64,000 nucleotides of DNA from Devosia enhydra. GTDB taxonomy: Bacteria; Pseudomonadota; Alphaproteobacteria; Rhizobiales; Devosiaceae. Below, piece by piece: positions 8,680 to 18,550 of this stretch (its first letter is position 1; each line of letters begins with the position of its first letter). The notes below the pieces were generated by a model. It had not been told where the DNA came from. It searched no databases and saw only the letters and a list, made by a program, of their open reading frames with translations. Where the stretch lies: positions 901,381 through 965,380 of the forward strand of contig NZ_FPKU01000002.1 of the NCBI RefSeq assembly GCF_900119845.1, read 5' to 3'. The position numbers and the translations under genes were made by a program.

Positions 8680-10037
8680 GCAGCCAGAGCCTCGAACCGG
8701 TCTTTGCCCATATCGGGGCGCGCGACGAGGAGTATGTCGCGCGGCTCATCGACTATGTGCGGCATCCCTCGATCAGCGCCCACAATATCGGTATCCGCGA
8801 AGTGTCCGAACTGCTGGTGGGGATGCTGGGCAAGCTGGGGCTTGAGGTGGAGGCCATTCCGACCAAGGGGCACCCCTTCGTCCTCGCGCGTTACACCGTC
8901 GATCCGGCCAAGCCCACCGTGCTGCTTTATGGCCATTACGACGTGCAGCCGCCCGATCCGCTGGAGCTGTGGAAGAGCCCGCCCTTCGAGCCGACCATCC
9001 GCGACGGCCGCATCTGGGCGCGCGGAGTGGGCGACAACAAGGGCCAGCATTTCGCGCAGATCCTCGCCATCGAGGCGCATCTGGCCGTGCATGGCACGCT
9101 GCCGTGCAACCTGATCTTCCTGCTCGAGGGCGAGGAGGAGATCGGCTCGCCCCAGATCGCCGATTTCGTGCGCGATCATCGCGACCAGCTCAAGGCCGAC
9201 CTCGTGGTCACGGCCGACGGCCCGCTGCATGAATCGGGGCGCGCCACGCTGACCTATGGCGTGCGCGGCATGACCTCGTTCGAGTTGCGGGTGAAGACGG
9301 CGGCGCGTGACGCGCATTCGGGCAATTATGGCGGGGTGATGCCCAACGCCATCTGGACCCTCGTCCACCTGCTGTCCACCATGAAGACCGCGGACGGGCG
9401 CATCACCATAGATGGCCTGCACGACCCCATCGTGCCGGTTACAGAGGCGGAGATCGAAGCGACGAAGGCGCTGCCGCTCGATCTGCCCGGCTATATGGCG
9501 GATATGGGGCTTTCAAAGCTCGATGCCCCGGCGGACCGCCCGTTCTGGGACCGGCTGATGTTCCACCCCACCCTCACCATCAACGGGCTGCATGGCGGCT
9601 ATGGCGGGCAGGGCTCGAAATCGGTTTTGCCCTGCGAGGCCTTCGCCAAATGCGACATCAGGCTGGTCGAAGCGATGACGCCCGACCAGGTGATGGCCTG
9701 CGTGCGCGCCCATGTGGCCAAGCACGCCCCCGAGGTGGAGGTGATCTTCCATGGCGGAATGCTGCCCTCCAAGACGGACTTTTCGAGCCCCTGGGGCGCG
9801 GTGATCGCCGAGGCCATCACCGAGGCGCGCGGCGAGCCGCCGCTGGTCTACCCTTGCGTCGGCGGCAGCCTGCCGGACTATGTCTTCACCAAGATCCTCG
9901 GCGTGCCGGCCTTCGTGATGCCCTACGCCAATGCCGACGAAGCCAACCACGCCCCCAACGAGAACATGGAAATTGCCCTGTTCCTCAAGGGGATCAGGAC
10001 CGGCGCAGCGCTGCTCGACCGGCTGGGGCGGGTGTAG
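8676..10037 (+). CDS. M20-family metallopeptidase (dipeptidase-like)
   Basis: A 453-residue cytoplasmic enzyme, normal length for the CNDP/PepV-like M20 subgroup. The metal ligands are visible: His and Asp in YGHYDVQP, the bridging Asp in GVGDNKG, the catalytic and ligand Glu pair in EGEEEIGS, Asp in TADGP, and the last His in EANHAPNE. The dimerisation (lid) domain lies between. The family hydrolyses dipeptides, N-acyl or N-carbamoyl amino acids. ATG 8676 overlaps the hyuA stop by four bases. Following HyuAB, it is a good candidate to cleave the ring-opened product; specificity is inferred from context only. Confidence 0.88.
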   Translation: MSSQSLEPVFAHIGARDEEYVARLIDYVRHPSISAHNIGIREVSELLVGMLGKLGLEVEAIPTKGHPFVLARYTVDPAKPTVLLYGHYDVQPPDPLELWKSPPFEPTIRDGRIWARGVGDNKGQHFAQILAIEAHLAVHGTLPCNLIFLLEGEEEIGSPQIADFVRDHRDQLKADLVVTADGPLHESGRATLTYGVRGMTSFELRVKTAARDAHSGNYGGVMPNAIWTLVHLLSTMKTADGRITIDGLHDPIVPVTEAEIEATKALPLDLPGYMADMGLSKLDAPADRPFWDRLMFHPTLTINGLHGGYGGQGSKSVLPCEAFAKCDIRLVEAMTPDQVMACVRAHVAKHAPEVEVIFHGGMLPSKTDFSSPWGAVIAEAITEARGEPPLVYPCVGGSLPDYVFTKILGVPAFVMPYANADEANHAPNENMEIALFLKGIRTGAALLDRLGRV

Positions 10038-10060
10038 GGGCACTGCGACGGGGTGTGCCC

Positions 10061-10175
10061 GACCCTCGTGCTTCGAGACGCGCCTGCGGCGCTCCTCAGC
10101 ATGAGGGTCTCAGGGGGGCCGTGTGATACGACCTCATGGTGAGGAGCCCCGCAGGGGCGTCTCGAACCATGGGGT
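10061..10175. repeat. Intergenic inverted repeat between convergent genes
   Basis: Two segments, about 10061-10108 and 10130-10175, are imperfect inverted copies. The core CTTCGAGACGCGCCTGCGGC of the first pairs with GCCCCGCAGGGGCGTCTCGA of the second, and CTCAGCATGAGG pairs with CCTCATGGTGAGG. It resembles the short dyad intergenic repeats that are frequent in Hyphomicrobiales genomes. It may also act as a bidirectional transcription stop. Confidence 0.65.
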
Positions 10176-10185
10176 CTTCTGATCC

Positions 10186-11152
<967 letters not shown>

Positions 11153-11160
<8 letters not shown>

Positions 11161-12148
11161 GGGCAATCTCCACGAGCGGATAGTGGCAGGCATGGCTGCG
11201 CCCGTTGGGGCCGGCAACCAGTTCGGGGCGGACCTTGTCGCAAAGCTCGCCGCGCCGCGCGCAGCGCGGATGGAAGGCGCAGCCTGGGGGCAGGGCGATG
11301 AGGCTGGGCGGGGCGCCGCGGATGGGCTCGAGCTTTTCCACCGTCTCGATGCGCGGCGCCGAGGCCATGAGCGCCGCTGTATAGGGATGGGCCGGGGCGC
11401 GGAAGATGTCGTCGACAGCGCCGGTCTCGACGATGCGCCCGGCATACATCACCGCGACGCGTTCGGCAGTGCGCGCCACCACGCCCAGATCGTGAGTGAT
11501 GAGCAGCATGGCCATGCCGAGCTCCTCGCGCAACTCATCGAGCAGGTCGAGGATCTGGGCCTGCACGGTGACGTCGAGGGCGGTGGTGGGCTCGTCGGCG
11601 ATCAGCACCTCGGGCTTGAGCGCAATGGCGAGCGCGATGAGGATGCGCTGGCGCATGCCGCCCGAGAACTGATGCGGGAAATCGTCGATGCGGCGGTCGG
11701 CCGAGGCGATGCGCACGGCGCGGAGCAACTCGATGGAGCGCTCGCGCGCTTCCTTTTTCGAAATGCCCAGATGGGTGCGGTAAAGCTCACCGAGCTGGTC
11801 CCCGATCGAGAGCACCGGGTTGAGCGCCGAGAGCGCATCCTGGAAGACGAGGCTGATGACGCGGCCGCGCAGCTTGCGCTTGGCATCTTCGTCCAGCGTC
11901 AGCAGGTCATGGCCCGCCAGCTGCATGCGCTTGGCGCTGATGCTGGCATTGCCCCGCACGATGCCCATCACCGCGCGCGTCGAAACCGACTTGCCCGAGC
12001 CCGATTCCCCAACCAGCGCAAGCACTTCGCCACGCTTGAGGGTAAACGATACGTCGCTGACCGCCTTCACCTCGCCGCGCAGGGTGCGGAAGGTGACATC
12101 CAGCCCCGAGACGGAAAGGACGCTGGGTTGGTCTGCCTGTTCTGCCAT
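11153..12148 (-). CDS. Oligopeptide ABC transporter ATP-binding protein (OppD/DppD type)
   Basis: A 331-residue ATPase with Walker [10 protein letters not shown]-loop [11 protein letters not shown], signature FSGGMRQR, Walker [13 protein letters not shown], and the C-terminal [14 protein letters not shown] element that marks OppD/DppD proteins. ATG 12148 is about 95 bases from the divergent binding-protein gene. The operator copy at 12172-12184 lies 24 bases upstream of this start, so the same GntR regulator probably controls both directions. Splitting the ATPases onto the opposite strand from the permeases is less usual than a single five-gene operon. Confidence 0.9.
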
Positions 12149-12171
12149 CGGTGACAGTGCCTCGCTTCAGA

Positions 12172-12184
12172 ATTGTACGACAAT
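12172..12184. promoter_or_regulatory. Single GntR operator copy between divergent transporter operons
   Basis: ATTGTACGACAAT is identical to the 13-mer in the double operator at 3893-3923. It lies between the oppD-type start (12148, minus) and the binding-protein start (12245, plus), directly upstream of TTGACA. Confidence 0.75.
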
Positions 12185-12186
12185 CC

Positions 12187-12216
12187 TTGACACGGCTTCG
12201 GCCAAGCCGCAACACT
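12187..12216 (+). promoter_or_regulatory. Putative promoter of the oligopeptide binding-protein operon
   Basis: A perfect -35 hexamer TTGACA (12187-12192) lies 2 bases after the operator. A poor -10 such as AACACT lies at 12211, 18 bases later. The -35 region is shared with the gntR promoter. Confidence 0.5.
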
Positions 12217-12244
12217 CAGGTGCCAATCCAACTGCGAGACACTG

Positions 12245-13858
12245 ATGATCCGCAAGATTACGAATGCCCTGACCCGTCGCGCCGTCCTGATGGGCGGCGT
12301 CGTGATGGCCATCGGTATGGCCGGCATCGGCGCCGTGAGCGCGCAGGACGCCGCCACCCGCATCGTCATCGGCACCACCGCCGATGTCGTCAACTACAAC
12401 CCGCTGGTGGGCAATTCCCGCTCCGATACGTGGGTCACCAACCTCATGTATCCGCGGCTCATGCAGATGACGCCTGCGGGCTCGAAGGACCCGTATGTCG
12501 CGCTCGACTGGGGCTATTCGGAGGATGGGCTTTCGGCGTGGATGGAAATCCGTGACGACATGACCTGGAGCGACGGCACCCCCTTCACGGCCGACGACAT
12601 TGTCTTCACCATCACCGCAGTCACCACCGAGAAGATCGGCGTTACCGCCGGCCTCATCCCCTCCTTCGTGAGCGCCACCGCCGTTTCGCCGACGCGCGTC
12701 GAATTCGTGCTCAGCCGTCCCGACAGCACGTTCCTCACCAATTTCGGCTTCTGGATGCCGATCGTGCCCAAGCACGCCTTCCCGGAAATCGGGTCGGTCG
12801 GCACCTTCGCCAATGACAGCAACTGGGTCTCGGCCGGCCCGTTCCTTCTGACCGAAGTCGAGCGCGGCCAGCGCTACCTGCTCAAGGCCGTCGAGAACTA
12901 TCCGCTGGTCGAAACCGGCCGGGCCAATATCGACGAAGTCGAGTTCCGCGTGTTCCCGGACGTCAATGCCCAGGCGCTCGCTCTGCGCGCCGGCGACCTG
13001 GACATCATCGCCAACGCGCTGCCCGCCCCGATCGCCCGCACGCTGCAGGGCCAGCCCAACATCACCGTGGCGCAGGCCCCCTCGCTGGGCTGGGCGCACA
13101 TGCTCTACAACCTGCAGCGCGCCCCGCTCGACAATGTGCTGGTGCGTCGCGCCCTCGCCCATGCGGTGGATTATGACGCCATCCGCGGCATCGCCATGCA
13201 GGGTCTGGCCGAATCGACCAATTCCTCGGTGATCTCGCCGGTTTTGAGCTACTGGGCCGATCCGGAAGCCAAGGAATATGCCTTCGATCCCGAGCTCTCC
13301 AAGCAGCTCCTGACCGAAGCCGGCTATACCGATGCCGATGGCGACGGGTTCTTCGACAATCTCTCGCTCTCGCTGCTCTATGAGCAGAGCGCTGCCGACA
13401 TCGCCAACTGGGCCCAGATCGTCAAGGACAGCTCGGCGCAGGCCGGCATCCGCATCGAGCTCGTCGGTCTCGAGCGCAACACCTATCTCGCCCGCGCCCG
13501 CGAGCAGAAGGATTTCGACATCTATGCCGGCACCTGGGCCGTGATGGAAGAGCCGGCCGCCTATCTCGGCCTCGCCTTCCGCACCGGCGCCTTCATCAAC
13601 TACGCCTCGGTCTCCGATCCGCAGCTCGAAGCCTATATCAACGAAGCCCAGGCGGCGACCTCCCCCGAAGCGGCCCGCGTGCCGGTGCAGGCGGCGGCAA
13701 AGCTGATCCAGGACCAGGTCTACGACAACGTGCTCTACTACCAGACCTTCCAGTTCGCCTATAACAGCGAGCGCTGGGAGAATTTCGTGATCCAGCCCTC
13801 GGACCTGCTCTCGCTGGTGAACCCGCTGTCGCTGGCCTCGGTCACGAGTAAGAACTGA
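12245..13858 (+). CDS. Oligopeptide ABC transporter substrate-binding protein (SBP_bac_5)
   Basis: A 537-residue periplasmic protein. The signal peptide has charged RK and TRR groups, a hydrophobic core at about 14-30 and a likely cleavage after VSA (residue 33). The RR pair before AVLMGG allows a Tat route, but Sec is equally possible. The mature part has the SBP_bac_5 layout, with LMYPRLMQ, DDMTWSDGTPFTADDIVF and a DADGDGFFDN segment before the C-terminal lobe. It delivers an oligopeptide-like ligand to the two permeases just downstream (7 bases to the first). The operator and TTGACA lie upstream. Confidence 0.92.
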   Translation: MIRKITNALTRRAVLMGGVVMAIGMAGIGAVSAQDAATRIVIGTTADVVNYNPLVGNSRSDTWVTNLMYPRLMQMTPAGSKDPYVALDWGYSEDGLSAWMEIRDDMTWSDGTPFTADDIVFTITAVTTEKIGVTAGLIPSFVSATAVSPTRVEFVLSRPDSTFLTNFGFWMPIVPKHAFPEIGSVGTFANDSNWVSAGPFLLTEVERGQRYLLKAVENYPLVETGRANIDEVEFRVFPDVNAQALALRAGDLDIIANALPAPIARTLQGQPNITVAQAPSLGWAHMLYNLQRAPLDNVLVRRALAHAVDYDAIRGIAMQGLAESTNSSVISPVLSYWADPEAKEYAFDPELSKQLLTEAGYTDADGDGFFDNLSLSLLYEQSAADIANWAQIVKDSSAQAGIRIELVGLERNTYLARAREQKDFDIYAGTWAVMEEPAAYLGLAFRTGAFINYASVSDPQLEAYINEAQAATSPEAARVPVQAAAKLIQDQVYDNVLYYQTFQFAYNSERWENFVIQPSDLLSLVNPLSLASVTSKN

Positions 13859-13865
13859 GACTGAC

Positions 13866-14828
13866 GTGCATCTGACCGGCTATTTCTTGCAGCGACTGCT
13901 GCGCGGCCTGGTGACCTTCTGGTTCGCCGTGACCGTCACCTTCTTCCTCGTCCGGCTTCTGCCGGGCGACCCCGTGTCGGCTGTGGCAAGCCCCAGCATG
14001 ACGGAAGAAATCCGCCAGCGGCAGCTGGAGGTGTATGGCCTGGACCGGCCGCTTCTGGCCCAGTACTTCGCCTATCTGGGACAATTGGTGCAGGGCAATC
14101 TCGGCATCTCGTTTCTCTCGAGCCAGCCGGTCAGCAAAATCCTGATGGAGCGTCTCCCGTGGACGCTCCTTCTCACCGGCACGGCGCTCGTCGTCACCGT
14201 GCTTCTGGGCATCCCGCTCGGGGTGCTCGCCGCAACCCGCGCCCGGGGCTGGGTCGATCAGATCGTCCAGGTCTCGGGCGTCATCGGGCAGTCGCTCTTC
14301 GTGCCCTCGATCGGCATCTTCCTGCTCTATACGCTGGGGCTGCTGGCCGGCTGGTTCCCCATAGGCGGGGCGGTCAAGTCCGACCTCACCGGCTTTGCCC
14401 GCATCGCCTCGATCGCCCATCATCTGGTGCTGCCCTGCCTGACGCTGGTGATGGCACAGCTAGCGGGTTACGTGCTGACGCTGCGCGCCACCCTCATCGA
14501 GGCGCTGGGCGAGGAATATTGCGACCTGGCGCGCGCCAAGGGCACGCCCGAAAGCAAGGTGATCTGGAAGCATGCGCTGCGTAACGCGCTCCTGCCGACC
14601 ACGACGCTGATCGGCTTGCAGATCGGCTTTCTCGTCGGCGGCGCGGTCCTGACCGAAACCATCTATGCCTATCCGGGCGTCGGTCGCGCCATTTTCGAAG
14701 CCGTCGGCCAGCTCGATTTCCCGGTGCTGCAGGGCGCCTTCGTGCTGCTCGCCGCAACCGTGGTGATCGCCAACCTCGTCACCGACATGGCCTATGGCCT
14801 CCTCGATCCGCGGGTGCGTGCCGGATGA
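13866..14828 (+). CDS. Oligopeptide ABC transporter permease (OppB/DppB type)
   Basis: A 320-residue inner-membrane protein with a GTG start, 7 bases after the binding-protein gene. It has the N-terminal TM segment of this family (YFLQRLLRGLVTFWFAVTV), the periplasmic loop with DRPLLAQYF, four or five further TM segments, and the EAA loop EEYCDLARAKGTPESKV before the ETIYAYPGVG motif. It pairs with the next permease, with which it overlaps by four bases (ATGA). Confidence 0.92.
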   Translation: MHLTGYFLQRLLRGLVTFWFAVTVTFFLVRLLPGDPVSAVASPSMTEEIRQRQLEVYGLDRPLLAQYFAYLGQLVQGNLGISFLSSQPVSKILMERLPWTLLLTGTALVVTVLLGIPLGVLAATRARGWVDQIVQVSGVIGQSLFVPSIGIFLLYTLGLLAGWFPIGGAVKSDLTGFARIASIAHHLVLPCLTLVMAQLAGYVLTLRATLIEALGEEYCDLARAKGTPESKVIWKHALRNALLPTTTLIGLQIGFLVGGAVLTETIYAYPGVGRAIFEAVGQLDFPVLQGAFVLLAATVVIANLVTDMAYGLLDPRVRAG

Positions 14829-15751
14829 GTGCTTCCAACATGACCCCAGCCGCCCCCGTCGCCGCATCCGCCGGCACGACGCCCGCCGCCGGCGGGCTGC
14901 TGGCGCCGGCCGACCTCACCCCCGGCCGCCGCACCTGGCGCGCCTTCAGCCGCAATCCGCTCGGCATGATCTCGCTCGCCATCATCCTCGTGATGGCGGT
15001 GGTGGCGATCGCCGCGCCCCTTCTGGCAAAATTCCCCAGCGGCTATGGCCGCGACATCCTGATGCCGCCTTCGGCCGCCCATCCCTTTGGCACGGACGAT
15101 CTCGGTCGCGACGTGCTCGCGCAGGTGATCTGGGGCACGCGCATCTCGATGATCATCGCGTTCGCCGCCTCGTTCCTCGCCATCCTGATCGGGGTGGCGC
15201 TGGGGGTGCTGGCCGCCTATGCCAAGAGGCTCGACGGCATCGTCTCGACGCTCGTCGATGTGTCGCTTGCCCTGCCGGTCCTGCCGCTGATGATCCTCGT
15301 GGCGGCGCTGATCGGCCCCTCGGTAACGACGCTGGTGGTGGTGATCGCGCTCTTTTCCTGGCCCGAAGTCACCCGCATCGTGCGCTCGCAGGCGCTCTCG
15401 GTGACGCGGCTGCCCTATGTGGATGCCGCCCGCACCATCGGGGGCAGCCATTTCTGGATCATGACGCGCCACATCCTGCCCGCGGTGGCCCCGATCATCG
15501 TGGTGTCGGTGGTGCTGACCGCCTCGCGCGCCGTGCTGTCGGAAGCCGGGCTGTCGTTCCTCGGGCTCGGGGATCCCGAAAGCTGGTCGTGGGGCAAGAT
15601 CCTCTACAACGCGCAGCGCTCGGGCGCGCTCACCATCGCCTGGTGGTGCACGCTGTTTCCCTCCATCGCCATATTGCTGCTCGTGGTTTCGGCGACGCTG
15701 GTGTCGATCGCCTATAATGACGCGCGCAACCCCAAGACACGCGAAAACTGA
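14825..15751 (+). CDS. Oligopeptide ABC transporter permease (OppC/DppC type)
   Basis: A 308-residue inner-membrane protein. An Ala/Pro-rich cytoplasmic tail of about 45 residues precedes the first TM segment, longer than in many DppC proteins. The conserved HPFGTDDLGRDVLAQVIWG motif, the EAA loop YVDAARTIGGSHFWIM and the C-terminal GLSFLGLGDPE block identify it. It completes the transporter with the GTG-initiated permease upstream and the OppD/OppF ATPases on the other strand. Confidence 0.92.
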   Translation: MSASNMTPAAPVAASAGTTPAAGGLLAPADLTPGRRTWRAFSRNPLGMISLAIILVMAVVAIAAPLLAKFPSGYGRDILMPPSAAHPFGTDDLGRDVLAQVIWGTRISMIIAFAASFLAILIGVALGVLAAYAKRLDGIVSTLVDVSLALPVLPLMILVAALIGPSVTTLVVVIALFSWPEVTRIVRSQALSVTRLPYVDAARTIGGSHFWIMTRHILPAVAPIIVVSVVLTASRAVLSEAGLSFLGLGDPESWSWGKILYNAQRSGALTIAWWCTLFPSIAILLLVVSATLVSIAYNDARNPKTREN

Positions 15752-15829
15752 CGCCTGTTCTTGAGGGCGGGTCCGGGTCGCCTCGAGCGGCCGGCCCTTC
15801 CCTTGCCACCGAGACGGAGACTTTTCCAG

Positions 15830-16993
15830 ATGAAGCAACGCCTCTCGCGCGAGACCTATCTCAGGATCCAGGATGGGCTGCGGACCCGCATGGAGGCCCA
15901 GGGCTTCGACGGGCTTCTAGTCGATGACCATCATCATGTGGCCTATCTGACGGGGTTCTTCCATTTTCCCAATGAGCGGCCGGCGGCGGTGTGGCTGACG
16001 GCGAAGGACTGCATCCTGCTCGTGCCGGCGCTCGAGGCCGACCATGCCGAAAAGCAGAACACGGTGGCCGACTATGTCGTCTATCCCGAGTTCCCAGGCA
16101 TCGAGGATGCGTTCTCGATCCTTTTGTCCAAGGTGAACCCCACCGGCCGGATCGCCTATTCGCCCGAGACCCCGGCGGGGCGGGTGGAGAAGTTCCGGCG
16201 CTTCGCGCCTTCTGCCGATTGGGTGATGTCCGAGATCGTCGAGGAGGCGCGGCTCATCAAGTTCCCCGAGGAGATCGTGCTGCATCGCGAGGCGGCGCGT
16301 ATTTCAGATGCGATGGTGGAGGCCGGCCTCAAGCTCATTCGCGACGCCATGGCGGCGGGCGCGCCGCTTCCCAGCGAGGCGGAACTGGCCAGCCACGTGA
16401 CGCGGTTCGGCATTTCCACCATGTATGCCGAGCATGAGGATGTGGTGGTGGGCCGCATGCTGGCCGGCGGGCTGGTCTATACCGGCAAGAATGCCGCCTT
16501 TCCCCATGGCCTGCCTTCGGCCGAGCGGGTGAAGCCGGGCGAGACCTTCATCCTGTCGCTCGGCTGCGCGGTGGGCGGACGCTTCGCCGAGAGCGAGCGC
16601 ACCTTCGTGATGGGCGAGCCGAGCGCCGAGCAGCGGCGCTATTTCGACGTTGCGGCACGGGCGCAGGCGGTGGGCACCGACGCGCTCATCGCCGGGCGAC
16701 CCTGTTCGGAGGCCAACCGCATCTGCCTCGACGTGATCCGCGAGGCGGGCATGGCGCAATATCTGCGCCACCGGCAGGGGCACGGCATCGGCATCTGGCT
16801 GCACGAGCCGCCCTGGATCGCCGATGGCGACGACAGCCCGCTTCTGCCCAATATGATCGTGTCGTCCGAACCCGGGCTCTATATCCCCGGCCATGGCGGC
16901 TACCGCATCTCGGACACGGTGCTGATCACCGAGGCCGGGCCGGAGCGGCTGACGACGCGGCCGCGGCTGCTCGACGACTGCATCATCGCCTGA
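15830..16993 (+). CDS. M24-family (creatinase/prolidase fold) protein with altered metal site
   Basis: A 387-residue protein with a creatinase-type N-terminal domain (1-150) and a pita-bread C-terminal domain. The usual five metal ligands are D, D, H, E, E. Here H318 (GHGIG) and E347 (SSEPG) are kept, but the first Asp is S243 (LSLG), the second is E254 (ESERTF) and the last Glu is S361 (YRISD). This resembles metal-free members such as creatinase more than Xaa-Pro peptidases. I chose ATG 15830 over an earlier frame opening because the family begins there. It follows the permeases in the same operon, so it probably hydrolyses an amide or amidine of the imported compound. Confidence 0.85.
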   Translation: MKQRLSRETYLRIQDGLRTRMEAQGFDGLLVDDHHHVAYLTGFFHFPNERPAAVWLTAKDCILLVPALEADHAEKQNTVADYVVYPEFPGIEDAFSILLSKVNPTGRIAYSPETPAGRVEKFRRFAPSADWVMSEIVEEARLIKFPEEIVLHREAARISDAMVEAGLKLIRDAMAAGAPLPSEAELASHVTRFGISTMYAEHEDVVVGRMLAGGLVYTGKNAAFPHGLPSAERVKPGETFILSLGCAVGGRFAESERTFVMGEPSAEQRRYFDVAARAQAVGTDALIAGRPCSEANRICLDVIREAGMAQYLRHRQGHGIGIWLHEPPWIADGDDSPLLPNMIVSSEPGLYIPGHGGYRISDTVLITEAGPERLTTRPRLLDDCIIA

Positions 16994-17018
16994 ACTCAAG
17001 ACAAACGAGGAGAGACCC

Positions 17019-17867
17019 ATGGACGTGACCATCAACGGAGCACGGCTCAACATCGAAGTGCTGGGCGCCGACAACAAAGACGCCCCGGTGATGATCGTGC
17101 ACCATGGCGCGCCGGGCCTCGGAAGCAGTGCCGAGCCCCGCGCCTCGTTCGGGCCGTTCTCGGACGAGTATCGCGTGGTGATCTTCGATGCGCGCGGCAG
17201 CGGCGCCTCGGAGGATCGCGAGCCCTTCACCCATGAGCAATGGGCCGCCGATGTCGAGGCGATCCGCGAGTGGATCGGGGCCGAAAAGATCATCATGGCC
17301 GGCGGCAGCTATGGCGGTTTCATCTCGATGGAATATGCCATCCGCTACCCCGACCGCGTGCTCGCGATGGTTCTGCGCGATACCTCGGCCGACAATGCGC
17401 ATCGCGAGCTTTCGCGCGCCAATGCGCTGGCCTCGCCGCGCATCGAGGTCGACATGGAGCTCTTCGAGCGCATGATGTCGGGCAAGACGCGCGACAATGC
17501 CGACCTCAAGGCGGGCTGGGCGCATATCCTGCCGCTTTATGACCACGACCTCGACATGAACAAGGTCCAGTCGCGCATCGAGAACACGCCCTATCACTAT
17601 GCGACGCATAATTATGCCTTCGCGGTGAACCAGCAGAATTACGACCTCAAGGACAAGCTGCCGGGCATCACCGCCCCGACGCTGATCACCGTGGGCCGGT
17701 ATGACTGGATCACGCCGGTTTCGGCCTCCGAGACCATCCACCGGCTGATCCCAAATTCGGAACTGGTGATCTTCGAGAAGTCGGGCCATTCTCCGCAGAT
17801 CGAAGAAGCCCCGAAATTCCAGGCGACGGTGCGCGATTTCCTGCGCCGGGCGTTGAAGCGGGGCTAA
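17019..17867 (+). CDS. Alpha/beta hydrolase (prolyl aminopeptidase-like)
   Basis: A 282-residue cytoplasmic hydrolase. The oxyanion-hole region HHGAPGLGS, the nucleophile elbow GGSYGG (Ser near residue 95), the acid in VGRYDWITP and the catalytic His in KSGHSPQIEE are all present in the expected order. The helical cap falls between about 125 and 205. The ATG follows GAGGAGAG. The family includes prolyl iminopeptidases, amidases and esterases. Its position last in the transporter-M24 operon suggests release of an N-terminal residue or hydrolysis of an amide in the same pathway. Confidence 0.88.
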   Translation: MDVTINGARLNIEVLGADNKDAPVMIVHHGAPGLGSSAEPRASFGPFSDEYRVVIFDARGSGASEDREPFTHEQWAADVEAIREWIGAEKIIMAGGSYGGFISMEYAIRYPDRVLAMVLRDTSADNAHRELSRANALASPRIEVDMELFERMMSGKTRDNADLKAGWAHILPLYDHDLDMNKVQSRIENTPYHYATHNYAFAVNQQNYDLKDKLPGITAPTLITVGRYDWITPVSASETIHRLIPNSELVIFEKSGHSPQIEEAPKFQATVRDFLRRALKRG

Positions 17868-17892
17868 GACAAACGACAAGGCTTCCACTCCC

Positions 17893-18339
17893 TTGACCAA
17901 GCCGACACCGGAAGAGGGAGAGGCCGAAAAGACTACCGCGCCCGACATGGGCGCAGCGGCGGGCGGATCGCGGCTGATGCGGCCGCTTTACCTGCTGGCC
18001 GGGTTTGCGCTCACCGGGCTCGGTATCATCGGCGCCTTCCTGCCGCTGATGCCGACCACCATCTTCCTCATCCTCGCCGCCTGGTGCTTTGCGCGCTCCT
18101 CGCCACGGCTCGAACGCCGGCTGCTCGAGGACAGGCGCATCGGCGCCGCCATCATCGCCTGGCGCGACGAGAAGGCGATCTCGCGCCGCTCCAAGATACT
18201 CGCGGTCAGCGGCATGGGGCTCGGCTTCGTGCTGTTCCTGCTCGGTGCGCGGCCCGGCCCGTGGCTGATGCTCGGGGTGGGGCTGATGCTGGGCGCCTGC
18301 GCGGCTTATGTGCTCACGCGGCCCGATCCCAGGGCTTAG
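17893..18339 (+). CDS. DUF454 (YbaN-like) inner-membrane protein
   Basis: A 148-residue protein if the TTG at 17893 is used; ATG 17947 gives about 130 residues and contains the whole domain. Two hydrophobic segments (LYLLAGFALTGLGIIGAFLP, then IFLILAAWCFA), the signature PTTIFLILAAWCFARSSPR, and a C-terminal pair of TM segments match the YbaN/DUF454 family, whose function is unknown. It is 25 bases after the hydrolase gene and may be co-transcribed by chance. A short intergenic repeat region follows. Confidence 0.8.
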   Translation: MTKPTPEEGEAEKTTAPDMGAAAGGSRLMRPLYLLAGFALTGLGIIGAFLPLMPTTIFLILAAWCFARSSPRLERRLLEDRRIGAAIIAWRDEKAISRRSKILAVSGMGLGFVLFLLGARPGPWLMLGVGLMLGACAAYVLTRPDPRA

Positions 18340-18550
18340 AGCGCTTCACCTTGTGGTTGAATCCCCTCTTAGGACGCACTGAGCTCTCAGTCGGCCTCCC
18401 TCCCCTTGGACGGGGTGGGGTGGCGGGAGCCAATGAATTAACGGTGTGTCTGGTGGCTCTCCGTCCCCCACCCTTGATCCCTCCCCGCAAAGGGGGAGGG
18501 TGAGTGACGACTGCAGCACCGCGCATCGGTCCAAACGTGAAACGGCCTAG
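18338..18550. repeat. Intergenic region with degenerate terminal repeats and G/C-rich dyads
   Basis: The 207-base gap between the DUF454 and DUF2339 genes begins with TAGAGCGCTTCACC and ends with GTGAAACGGCCTAG, roughly inverted copies. Inside are dyads such as CTCCCCTTGGACGGGGTGGGG and CCCTCCCCGCAAAGGGGGAGGG. No coding sequence is seen. The terminal sequence resembles the start of the repeat near 46423. Confidence 0.5.

Noticed and set aside
18360-18510. CRISPR-like repeats in the G/C-rich gap
   Set aside because: The dyads differ in sequence and spacing and no regular repeat-spacer unit exists.
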